Source: an uncultured beta proteobacterium (GTDB taxonomy: Bacteria > Pseudomonadota > Gammaproteobacteria > Burkholderiales > Burkholderiaceae_C). Taken from it: a stretch of 7,108 nt of DNA. The stretch lies in contig CAIWRE010000430.1 of the NCBI GenBank assembly GCA_903914985.1, forward strand, positions 1 through 7,108, written 5' to 3'. Below the pieces are notes generated by a model. It saw only the letters and a program-made list of their open reading frames with translations. It did not search any database and was not told the origin of the DNA. How positions within the stretch are numbered: position 1 is the first letter of the stretch; the number at the start of each line of letters is the position of its first letter. Below, in pieces: positions 1-5,312 of the stretch. The translations under genes were made by a program, and so were the position numbers.

Positions 1-1484
1 CGATTTTGCTGATGCAAAAAGTGTTTCGCCTGCGCACCTGCGAAGACTCGATCTTCAGCAACCGCACCCGCCCTTGTCTGCTCTACCAGATCAAGCGCTG
101 CTCCGGGCCTTGCGTGGGCCATATCAGTGCGCAGGACTATGCGCAGGACGTGGCCGACGCACAAAAGTTTTTGCGTGGCGATGCCCAAGAAGTGATGCGC
201 TCGCTGGAATCGCGCATGATGGCGCACGCCGGGCGTCTGGAGTTTGAGCAAGCCGCCGAATTGCGCAACCAGGTTGCAGCCTTGTCCAATGTGCTGCACC
301 AGCAGTCCGTGGACAACGTGTCAGACCGGGACGTGGACATATTGGCGGTCAAGGTGCAGGGCGGCAAAGCGTGTGTCAACCTGGCCATGGTGCGCGGCGG
401 TCGCCATTTGGGTGACCGGCCTTATTTCCCGGTGCATGTGGAGGACGCGGCGGTATTGCCCGAAGACGACGATCTGCCGCAGGATGCTGCGACGCAAGCC
501 GAGGTGCAGGTGCTGGAAGCGTTTTTGGCACAGCATTACATCGGTGTGCCCATGCCATCCATGCTCGTTGTCAGCCATCCCGTTGGCAAATCCTTGCTCT
601 CTGCGCTCTCAGACCAGCATGGTTTCAAGGTGACTGCAGTGCACCAGCCGCGTGAACAGCGCCGCGCCTGGCTGGACATGGCGCAGACCAACGCCTCGTT
701 GCAACTGGCTCGTTTGCTGGCCGAAGAAGGTTCGCAGCAGGCCCGCACCCGCGCTCTGGCCGAGGCGCTGGACCTGGCACATGAAGACTTGGATGCGCTG
801 CGCATTGAGTGTTTTGACATCTCCCACACCGCGGGCGAATCCACGCAGGCTTCATGCGTGGTGTTTCAGCACCACGCGATGCAAAACGCCCAGTACCGCC
901 GCTACAACATTGCCGACATCACCCCCGGTGACGACTACGCCGCCATGCGCCAGGTGCTCACGCGGCGTTACAGCAAAACCGCCGAGGCGCTGGCCCAGGC
1001 CAAGCATGCGGGCGTGGCCCCGTCAGGCAACGACCGGCTGCCCGACCTGGTGCTGGTGGACGGCGGCAAAGGCCAGGTGTCCATGGCGCGCGAGGTGTTT
1101 GAGCAGTTGGGCCTGGACCTGTCGCTGATCGTGGGCGTGGAAAAAGGCGAGGGCCGCAAGGTCGGCCTGGAGGAACTGGTGTTTGCCGACGGACGCGAAA
1201 AGGTGTACCTCGGGATGGATTCGGCCGCGCTGATGCTGGTGGCGCAAATCCGCGACGAGGCGCATCGCTTTGCCATTACCGGCATGCGCGCCCAGCGGGC
1301 ACGGGTTCGCTTAAGCGGCGGCAAGTTGGAAGAGATTCCCGGCGTGGGCCCCAAGCGGCGCGCCAAGCTGCTGCAGCGTTTTGGCGGGGTGCGCGGCGTG
1401 GCCATGGCCAGCGCCAAAGACATCGCCTCGGTGGATGGCATTTCCATCGAGTTGGCCGAAGAGATTTACCGCGCCCTGCATTAG
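1..1484 (+). CDS. uvrC: UvrC, excinuclease ABC subunit C (5' truncated by window edge)
   Basis: UvrC makes both incisions around bulky DNA lesions in nucleotide excision repair, in the cytoplasm with UvrA and UvrB. The frame is open from the first base, and by comparison with E. coli UvrC about 140 N-terminal residues (the GIY-YIG 3'-incision nuclease) lie upstream. Residues are numbered here from the TTG at position 6. Cysteines 12, 24, 32 and 36 have the spacing of the E. coli Fe-S ligands C154, C166, C174 and C178. A UVR motif (UvrB contact) spans about 65-100. The RNase H-like 5'-incision domain has FDISHT (D271), GDD (D309/D310), VDGGKG (D352) and RDEAH (H420), matching E. coli D399, D438, D466 and H538. 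A helix-hairpin-helix pair with PGVGPKRR covers about 441-492. All visible catalytic residues are present. pgsA follows after 19 bp, the same order as uvrC-pgsA in E. coli. Identification is essentially certain; only the N-terminus is unseen. Confidence 0.5.
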   Translation, partial: ILLMQKVFRLRTCEDSIFSNRTRPCLLYQIKRCSGPCVGHISAQDYAQDVADAQKFLRGDAQEVMRSLESRMMAHAGRLEFEQAAELRNQVAALSNVLHQQSVDNVSDRDVDILAVKVQGGKACVNLAMVRGGRHLGDRPYFPVHVEDAAVLPEDDDLPQDAATQAEVQVLEAFLAQHYIGVPMPSMLVVSHPVGKSLLSALSDQHGFKVTAVHQPREQRRAWLDMAQTNASLQLARLLAEEGSQQARTRALAEALDLAHEDLDALRIECFDISHTAGESTQASCVVFQHHAMQNAQYRRYNIADITPGDDYAAMRQVLTRRYSKTAEALAQAKHAGVAPSGNDRLPDLVLVDGGKGQVSMAREVFEQLGLDLSLIVGVEKGEGRKVGLEELVFADGREKVYLGMDSAALMLVAQIRDEAHRFAITGMRAQRARVRLSGGKLEEIPGVGPKRRAKLLQRFGGVRGVAMASAKDIASVDGISIELAEEIYRALH

Positions 1485-1503
1485 CCGTGCCACAATCTGC
1501 GCC

Positions 1504-2079
1504 ATGTTCACGACCATCCCCACGCTGCTGACATGGACCCGCATTTTTGCGATTCCACTCATTGCCGGGGTTTTCTATTTGCCCGAGGCCAGCGCCACTT
1601 TGGCGGAAAAGAACCTGGTCGCCACGCTGATGTTTGTGGTGTTCGCGCTCACCGACTGGCTGGACGGTTATCTGGCACGCAAACTGAACCAGACCTCTTC
1701 CTTTGGTGCCTTTTTAGATCCGGTGGCGGATAAATTTCTGGTGTGCGCCTGTGTTCTGGTGCTGGTACATCTGCGCCGCGCCGACGTTTTTGTGGCGCTC
1801 ATCATCATCGGCCGCGAGATTGCCATATCGGCCTTGCGCGAGTGGATGGCCCAGATTGGCGCCTCCAAGAGCGTGGCGGTACACATGATCGGCAAGCTCA
1901 AGACGGTAGCGCAAATGGTTGCGATTCCCTTTTTATTGTTTGACGGCCAGTTGTTTGGCGTGATTGATACCCATGTCTGGGGCGTGGTCCTGATCTGGAT
2001 TGCGGCAGGCCTGACGGTGTGGTCCATGGTGTTTTACCTGCAAAAAGCCGTTCCGGAAATCCGCGCCCGCAACAAATAG
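1504..2079 (+). CDS. pgsA: PgsA, CDP-diacylglycerol--glycerol-3-phosphate 3-phosphatidyltransferase
   Basis: PgsA is an inner-membrane enzyme that joins CDP-diacylglycerol and sn-glycerol-3-phosphate to give phosphatidylglycerophosphate and CMP, the committed step to phosphatidylglycerol and cardiolipin. The 191-residue protein carries the complete CDP-alcohol phosphatidyltransferase signature D-x2-D-G-x2-A-R-x8-G-x3-D-x3-D: D51, D54, G55, A58, R59, G68, D72 and D76. Other PgsA-like stretches are MFTTIPTLLTWTR at the N-terminus and ALREWMAQIG at about 110-119. Several hydrophobic segments (about 8-26, 39-50, 78-90, 157-178) fit a polytopic membrane protein. The ATG at 1504 was chosen because the E. 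coli protein starts at the equivalent point (IPTLLT) and family length is 180-190; the frame is open further upstream but that overlaps uvrC. No good Shine-Dalgarno is visible, which fits translational coupling to uvrC 19 bp upstream. No clear terminator follows. Confidence 0.5.
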   Translation: MFTTIPTLLTWTRIFAIPLIAGVFYLPEASATLAEKNLVATLMFVVFALTDWLDGYLARKLNQTSSFGAFLDPVADKFLVCACVLVLVHLRRADVFVALIIIGREIAISALREWMAQIGASKSVAVHMIGKLKTVAQMVAIPFLLFDGQLFGVIDTHVWGVVLIWIAAGLTVWSMVFYLQKAVPEIRARNK

Positions 2080-2140
2080 TCCATTGGGGCCCCCTGGCTG
2101 CGTGGCTTGCGGGCGGCGTCGGTACAAAGTTCGCATAAAC

Positions 2141-2157
2141 TTGCAAAGCACGTGCAA
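2141..2157. repeat. Inverted repeat TTGCA-N7-TGCAA with nested GCACGTGC palindrome
   Basis: In the 123 bp pgsA-HU gap, TTGCA (2141-2145) is mirrored by TGCAA (2153-2157), and a perfect 8 bp palindrome GCACGTGC (2148-2155) sits inside. The element lies 46-62 bp upstream of the HU start, a reasonable place for an operator. The gap must carry the HU promoter unless HU is read from pgsA, but I see no convincing -35/-10 pair; CATAAA at 2134-2139 is the best -10-like hexamer. Function is inference from position only. Confidence 0.5.
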
Positions 2158-2172
2158 TAAGCAAAGGCGGCG

Positions 2173-2184
2173 CAGCGGCCGCTG
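2173..2184. repeat. 12 bp perfect palindrome in the HU 5' leader
   Basis: CAGCGGCCGCTG is a perfect palindrome 7 nt upstream of the HU Shine-Dalgarno. In RNA it could fold into a 4 bp GC-rich stem with a GGCC loop, and that loop could also dimerise two transcripts. Whether it regulates HU translation, binds a protein or means nothing cannot be told from sequence. Confidence 0.5.
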
Positions 2185-2191
2185 ACCCCAC

Positions 2192-2197
2192 GAGGAG
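2192..2197 (+). promoter_or_regulatory. Shine-Dalgarno of the HU gene
   Basis: GAGGAG ends 5 nt before the ATG at 2203 and is the strongest ribosome-binding site in the window. This fits a very highly expressed nucleoid protein and fixes the start codon. Confidence 0.5.
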
Positions 2198-2202
2198 CAG
2201 AC

Positions 2203-2475
2203 ATGAACAAAACAGAATTGATTGAACACATTGCCAAGCATGCCGATATTTCCAAAGCTGCCGCGACGCGCGCTTTGGAGTCCACCTTGGGCGCGGTAAA
2301 GACGACCTTGAAGAAAAACGGCACGGTGTCTTTGCTTGGCTTTGGCACCTTTTCGGTGACAAAACGCGCTGCCCGCGCCGGCCGAAATCCCCGCACCGGC
2401 GAAGCGATTAAAATCAAGTCTGCAAAGGTTCCCAAGTTCCGTCCAGGCAAAGCCTTGAAGGACGCTTTGAACTGA
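2203..2475 (+). CDS. hupB: DNA-binding protein HU (beta type)
   Basis: HU is a small, abundant nucleoid protein that dimerises, bends DNA without sequence specificity and prefers kinked or nicked DNA. The 90-residue length is exactly that of the family. The dimerisation body starts MNKTELIEHIAKHADISKAA. The GFGTF motif is at 46-50, and the DNA-binding arm runs about 55-72 with R61-N62-P63 at its tip, where the proline intercalates in known HU and IHF structures. The arm sequence RNPRTGEAI is typical HU; IHF subunits differ here. The hupB symbol rests on the neighbour ppiD, since hupB-ppiD is also the E. coli order. A tRNA-Val begins 10 nt after the stop with no strong terminator between, so mRNA and tRNA are probably one transcript ending at 2608. 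The only oddity at the 3' end is a 6 bp inverted repeat (2448-2453/2464-2469) followed at a distance by six Ts (2476-2481). Confidence 0.5.
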   Translation: MNKTELIEHIAKHADISKAAATRALESTLGAVKTTLKKNGTVSLLGFGTFSVTKRAARAGRNPRTGEAIKIKSAKVPKFRPGKALKDALN

Positions 2476-2485
2476 TTTTTTAGTG

Positions 2486-2561
2486 GGGTGATTAGCTCAG
2501 TTGGTAGAGCGGCGCCTTTACACGGCGTAGGTCGGCGGTTCGAGCCCGTCATCACCCACCA
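2486..2561 (+). tRNA. tRNA-Val, anticodon TAC
   Basis: A full cloverleaf can be drawn. The acceptor stem is GGGTGAT (2486-2492) with ATCACCC (2551-2557), and the D-arm is GCTC/GAGC (2495-2498/2507-2510). The anticodon stem is GCGCC/GGCGT with loop TTTACAC (2517-2523), placing TAC at 2519-2521. The T-stem is GGCGG/CCGTC with loop TTCGAGC (2539-2545). The discriminator is A2558 and the CCA end is encoded (2559-2561). The sequence closely resembles E. coli tRNA-Val(TAC), which reads GUA and, with modification, other valine codons. It lies 10 nt after the HU stop and 19 nt before a terminator hairpin, so it is probably processed from the HU transcript. Confidence 0.5.
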
Positions 2562-2580
2562 CCCACTTGGTAGAGAAACA

Positions 2581-2608
2581 AAGGCGAGCTACGCAGTTCG
2601 CCTTTTTT
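2581..2608 (+). terminator. Rho-independent terminator after tRNA-Val
   Basis: AAGGCGAGCT (2581-2590) pairs with AGTTCGCCTT (2595-2604) as a 10 bp stem with one G-U pair and an ACGC tetraloop, running straight into six Ts (2603-2608). It should end the HU/tRNA-Val transcript. It lies only 20 bp before the next start codon, leaving little room for a separate ppiD promoter downstream of it. Confidence 0.5.
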
Positions 2609-2617
2609 GTTGTAGCT

Positions 2618-2621
2618 GGAG
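2618..2621 (+). promoter_or_regulatory. Shine-Dalgarno of the ppiD-like gene
   Basis: GGAG ends 7 nt before the ATG at 2629. It supports this start, which also gives the usual short N-terminal stretch ahead of the membrane anchor. Confidence 0.5.
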
Positions 2622-2628
2622 ATAGCGC

Positions 2629-4560
2629 ATGTTCGATTTTGTACGCAAGCACACCAAAATCTTGATGGTGGTGATGTTCTTGCTCATCATTCCCGCCTTT
2701 GTGCTGGTGGGCGTGGACGGCTATCAGCGTATGAATGCGGCCGGGACCTCGGTTGCCAAAGTAGGCAGCCGCACCATCACTCAAGCCCAGTGGGACGCCG
2801 CGCACAAGTATGAAGTGGACCGCATGCGTGCATCCATGCCCGGACTCGATTCCAAATTGCTGGAGTCGCCCCAGGCGCGCTACGACACTTTGGAGCGCTT
2901 GGTGCGCGAGGCCGTGTTGGAAGAAGCATTGTCCGACTCTCACCTGAATGTGAGTGACGCGCGCCTGGCCAAAGAGCTGCAGCAGAACCCCACGATTGCC
3001 GCGCTGCGCAAACCCGATGGCCAACTCGATATGGAGCGCTACCGCGCGCTGGTGGCCAGCCAGGGTTTGACGCCGGATGGTTTTGAAGCCCGCATGCGCC
3101 ACGACCTGTCTTTGCGTCAGGTGCAAGGCGGCGTGGTCAATTCAGCATTCGCTCCACAAGGTGTCGCCAACATGGCTTTGAATGCTTTTTTTGAACGCCG
3201 CGATGTGCAGATTGCCCGCTTCAAACCGGCGGATTTTGAGGACAAGGTCAAACTGACCGACTCCGATATCGACGCTTACTACCAAGCCAACAGCGCCATG
3301 TTCCAGGCGGCCGAGACGGTGGATATTGAATATTTGGTGCTCAATCTGGACGCTGTGAAAAAAACCATTTCAGTGTCTGAGGCCGATTTGCGCACCTATT
3401 TTGAGCAAAACGCTGCCCGTACCGATGCCAAAGAAGAGCGCCGCGCCAGCCATATTTTGATCAATGCGCCCAAAGACATGAAAGCTGCCGAGCGCCAGAA
3501 AGCCAAAGAAGTGGCGCAGCAGCTATTGCTCAAAGTCACCGAAAAGCCCGACACCTTTGCCGCCACAGCCACCAAGTTCTCTCAAGACCCCGGCTCTGCC
3601 GCCAAGGGGGGTGACCTGGAGTTTTTCGGCCGCGGTGCCATGGTGAAGCCTTTTGAAGACGCGGTGTATGCCATGCGCAAGGGTGAAATCAGCCAACTGG
3701 TGGAATCTGACTTTGGTTACCACATCATCAAGCTGACCGACATCAAAACCGCGCCCAAGCCCACTTTTGAGTCCGAGCGCGCGAAGCTGGAGAGCGAACT
3801 CAAAAACCAGCAGGCGCAGCGCAAGTTTGCCGAAGTGGCCGAAACTTTTTCTAACGGCGCTTATGAGCAATCCGACACGCTCAAGCCGCTGGCTGAGCGC
3901 CTGAAGCTCGACATTCAGACGGCCAAAGGTGTGCAGCGCAAACCGGCGCCCGGCACTACCGGCGCATTGGCAAATGCCAAGCTGCTGGAAGCCTTGTTTG
4001 CCGCTGACGCATTGGAGAAGAAACACAACACCGAGGTGGTGGAGACTGCAAGCAATGAACTGGTGACAGCACGCGTGTCGGTGCACACTCCGGCACGCAC
4101 GCAGCCCTTGGCCGATGTGAAGGCCCAGGTCAAAGCCCGCCTCTTGGCCAGTCGCTCCAGCGAGATGGCCAAGGCCGAAGGCACTGCGCGCCTTGCTGCG
4201 TGGAAAGCCAGCGCTGATACCGCAGCCTTGAAAGAGTCGGTCCTTGTTTCCCGCGAGCGGGGCCAGGCCATCACCGGCACCTTGTTGAACGCACTGATGG
4301 GCGCCGACACCCAAACGCTGCCCGCATGGGTGGGGGTGGACCTTGGTGCACAAGGCTATGTCGTGGCCCGTATCAACAAGGTGTTGCCGCGCTCTGAGCC
4401 CGAGGCCGCCGCGGCCGCGCAGGAGCGAACCCAATTCACCCAATGGCTGGCCTCTGCCGAAGCCCAAGCCTACCTGGAGCTGCTAAAAGCCCGCTTCAAA
4501 GTACAGATCAAAGTGCAGCGCCCCGACCCGGGTGCTGCAGCTGCAGATAACAATTCCTGA
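2629..4560 (+). CDS. ppiD: PpiD-like membrane-anchored periplasmic chaperone with parvulin domain
   Basis: PpiD-type proteins sit in the inner membrane facing the periplasm, near the Sec translocon, and help newly exported proteins fold. This one has 643 residues (E. coli PpiD has 623). A short cytoplasmic start (MFDFVRKHTK) is followed by one transmembrane segment at about 11-29, then a SurA-like N-terminal chaperone region. A parvulin domain covers about 270-372, and a long C-terminal region ends in an Ala/Asp-rich tail. The parvulin signatures are well preserved: ASHILI with H275, GGDLEFFGRG (327-336) and FGYHIIK with H365. E. coli PpiD has lost such residues and is reported to lack isomerase activity, so this protein may be an active isomerase (inference). 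The position after HU matches E. coli hupB-ppiD, with a tRNA and terminator inserted. No lipobox or cleavable signal peptide is seen. A generic SurA/PrsA-like label is possible, but anchor and synteny favour PpiD. Confidence 0.5.
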   Translation: MFDFVRKHTKILMVVMFLLIIPAFVLVGVDGYQRMNAAGTSVAKVGSRTITQAQWDAAHKYEVDRMRASMPGLDSKLLESPQARYDTLERLVREAVLEEALSDSHLNVSDARLAKELQQNPTIAALRKPDGQLDMERYRALVASQGLTPDGFEARMRHDLSLRQVQGGVVNSAFAPQGVANMALNAFFERRDVQIARFKPADFEDKVKLTDSDIDAYYQANSAMFQAAETVDIEYLVLNLDAVKKTISVSEADLRTYFEQNAARTDAKEERRASHILINAPKDMKAAERQKAKEVAQQLLLKVTEKPDTFAATATKFSQDPGSAAKGGDLEFFGRGAMVKPFEDAVYAMRKGEISQLVESDFGYHIIKLTDIKTAPKPTFESERAKLESELKNQQAQRKFAEVAETFSNGAYEQSDTLKPLAERLKLDIQTAKGVQRKPAPGTTGALANAKLLEALFAADALEKKHNTEVVETASNELVTARVSVHTPARTQPLADVKAQVKARLLASRSSEMAKAEGTARLAAWKASADTAALKESVLVSRERGQAITGTLLNALMGADTQTLPAWVGVDLGAQGYVVARINKVLPRSEPEAAAAAQERTQFTQWLASAEAQAYLELLKARFKVQIKVQRPDPGAAAADNNS

Positions 4561-4586
4561 GCCCCGGAAATAGGCGTGAGGGCCGC

Positions 4587-4592
4587 TATAAT
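4587..4592 (+). promoter_or_regulatory. -10 box for tRNA-His
   Basis: TATAAT at 4587-4592 is a perfect sigma-70 -10 hexamer. Transcription would start around 4598-4600, only a few bases before the tRNA 5' end at 4603, so the primary transcript would have almost no leader. At 17 bp spacing the -35 position reads CCGGAA, which is not consensus; strength would depend on other features. Confidence 0.5.
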
Positions 4593-4602
4593 GTGAGGCT
4601 AC

Positions 4603-4679
4603 GGTGGCTGTAGCTCAGTTGGTAGAGTCCAGGATTGTGATTCCTGTTGTCGTGGGTTCGAGCCCCATCAGCCACCCCA
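4603..4679 (+). tRNA. tRNA-His, anticodon GTG
   Basis: The cloverleaf is complete. The histidine-specific extra G-1 is at 4603 opposite C73 at 4676. The acceptor stem is GTGGCTG (4604-4610) with CAGCCAC (4669-4675). The D-stem is GCTC with GAGT (4625-4628), including one G-U pair. The anticodon stem is CAGGA/TCCTG with loop TTGTGAT (4635-4641), anticodon GTG at 4637-4639. The T-stem is GTGGG/CCCAT around TTCGAGC (4657-4663), and CCA is encoded at 4677-4679. It is very close to E. coli tRNA-His, 77 nt including G-1. It has its own promoter and terminator and looks like a single-gene unit. Confidence 0.5.
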
Positions 4680-4690
4680 AGAAACCCAGG

Positions 4691-4724
4691 AAAACCTGCT
4701 ATCCACCCGGTAGCAGGTTTTTTT
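4691..4724 (+). terminator. Rho-independent terminator after tRNA-His
   Basis: AAAACCTGCTA (4691-4701) pairs with TAGCAGGTTTT (4711-4721), 11 bp with a 9 nt loop that can close further, followed by an unbroken run of seven Ts (4718-4724). It isolates the tRNA-His unit from the genes downstream. Confidence 0.5.
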
Positions 4725-4844
4725 ATTTGTCCTTCAAATTCACTGCCATTTTCCGATCCGGAGAAAATTGGACGCGAGCAAGGTCGGCACCGCCAATGTG
4801 CTCACTTGACACCCCACCACCCTCAACACGGATCGGATTGATGT
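4725..4844. other. Non-coding leader of the cysteine-rich/photolyase gene cluster
   Basis: These 120 bp lie between the tRNA-His terminator and the next start codon, and must hold the promoter of the downstream cluster unless readthrough drives it. There is an exact TTGACA at 4806-4811, but at 16-18 bp spacing no TATAAT-like hexamer follows (ACGGAT and neighbours are poor). An interrupted dyad, ATTTTC (4748-4753) with GAAAAT (4763-4768), overlaps a TCCGGA palindrome (4757-4762) and could be an operator. No open frame with protein-like content was found here. Confidence 0.5.
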
Positions 4845-5012
4845 ATGACTGAAGACGAACGCTGCTGCGGCACTGGCACTTGCATCGTGGACGCCCAAGG
4901 CCGTTGCTGGTGCGGGCAGCAGTGGGACGGGCAGACCATGTGCTACCCACCCTTGGACAAGGTAGACGCTGTGCCTTCGGCAGAGGCTGATCGCGGTCCC
5001 ACCGATCACTGA
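4845..5012 (+). CDS. Small cysteine-rich protein of unknown function (55 aa)
   Basis: I do not recognise a named family. The 55-residue product starts MTEDERCCGTGTCIVDAQGR and has six cysteines, all in the first 33 residues: C7, C8, C13, C21, C23 and C33, the pattern CC-x4-C-x7-C-x-C-x9-C. Two tryptophans (W22, W27) and several glycines sit among them; the last 20 residues are acidic and look disordered. There is no signal peptide, so cytoplasmic metal binding (Zn or Fe-S) is more likely than disulfides (inference). The stop is 10 nt before the next gene, and all genes of the cluster share this strand and tight spacing. A weak GGA (4835-4837) precedes the ATG; another ATG at 4841 is in a frame that closes after three codons. 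The frame is short, so the case for it rests on cysteine patterning and operon position. Confidence 0.5.
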   Translation: MTEDERCCGTGTCIVDAQGRCWCGQQWDGQTMCYPPLDKVDAVPSAEADRGPTDH

Positions 5013-5022
5013 CTTGGACAGC

Positions 5023-5298
5023 ATGACAAGCACTGCCCGTTCATCCATCGAGTCCCTTGACGAAAGCTGCCGTTCCCGCGTGGTGGAAATGGCCTGGGAA
5101 GACCGCACAGCGTTCGAGGCGATTGAGGCCCAGTTTGGCCTGAATGAATCGGCGGTGATTGCCCTGATGCGCCGCTACCTCTTGCCCTCGTCGTTCCGGA
5201 TGTGGCGCAAGCGCGTAACGGGGCGTCAAACCAAGCACGCGCAACTGCGTGGCGCGACGTTTCTGCGCCACCGCGCCACCCACACCCGCCAGCAATAA
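5023..5298 (+). CDS. DUF2805 / TIGR03643-type small protein, putative helix-turn-helix
   Basis: This 91-residue protein matches, from memory, the uncharacterised DUF2805 (TIGR03643) family, recognised by WEDRTAFEAIEAQFGL (25-40), the alternating helix NESAVIALMRR (41-51), and PSSFRMWRKRVTGRQTKH (55-72). The stretch at about 30-54 reads like a helix-turn-helix, and the C-terminal half is strongly basic, so nucleic-acid binding is plausible but not shown. Members of this family are, as I recall, often found beside cryptochrome/photolyase genes, as here, where the flavoprotein starts 14 nt after the stop. ATG at 5023 was preferred over an in-frame TTG at 5014 because it is a standard start clear of the upstream gene. 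No strong Shine-Dalgarno is present, so coupling to the cysteine-rich gene 10 nt upstream is likely. It could be a local regulator or an accessory factor for the flavoprotein. Confidence 0.5.
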   Translation: MTSTARSSIESLDESCRSRVVEMAWEDRTAFEAIEAQFGLNESAVIALMRRYLLPSSFRMWRKRVTGRQTKHAQLRGATFLRHRATHTRQQ

Positions 5299-5304
5299 GC
5301 GGCG

Positions 5305-5311
5305 TTTTTTT
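5305..5311 (+). other. T7 tract directly before the flavoprotein start codon
   Basis: Seven Ts end one base before the ATG at 5313, where a ribosome-binding site would be expected. They follow a short 4 bp CGCC/GGCG inverted repeat (5287-5290/5301-5304) that ends at the T run. Together this resembles a very weak terminator or attenuator between the DUF2805 and flavoprotein genes, and it leaves the flavoprotein without a Shine-Dalgarno. Confidence 0.5.
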
Positions 5312-5312
5312 C

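Noticed and set aside
2448..2481. Possible terminator at the end of HU: CAAAGC/GCTTTG plus six Ts
   Set aside because: The stem is only 6 bp with a 10 nt loop, and the T run starts 6 nt after it, so it is unlikely to terminate efficiently.
2034..2555. Minus-strand open frame across HU and tRNA-Val
   Set aside because: It runs antisense through a complete HU gene and a folded tRNA; the translated sequence resembles no protein family.
3523..4467. Long open frame on the minus strand (314 codons) inside ppiD
   Set aside because: It mirrors the codon bias of the GC-rich ppiD gene on the other strand, has no recognisable domain or ribosome-binding site, and ppiD is clearly the real gene.
4604..4852. 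Open frame through tRNA-His and its terminator
   Set aside because: It is made of tRNA and hairpin sequence, and the true features there are the RNA gene and terminator.
5202..5312. In-frame N-terminal extension of the flavoprotein
   Set aside because: It would overlap most of the 3' third of the DUF2805 gene, reads as low-complexity Ala/Arg/Pro, and the family N-terminus fits the ATG at 5313.
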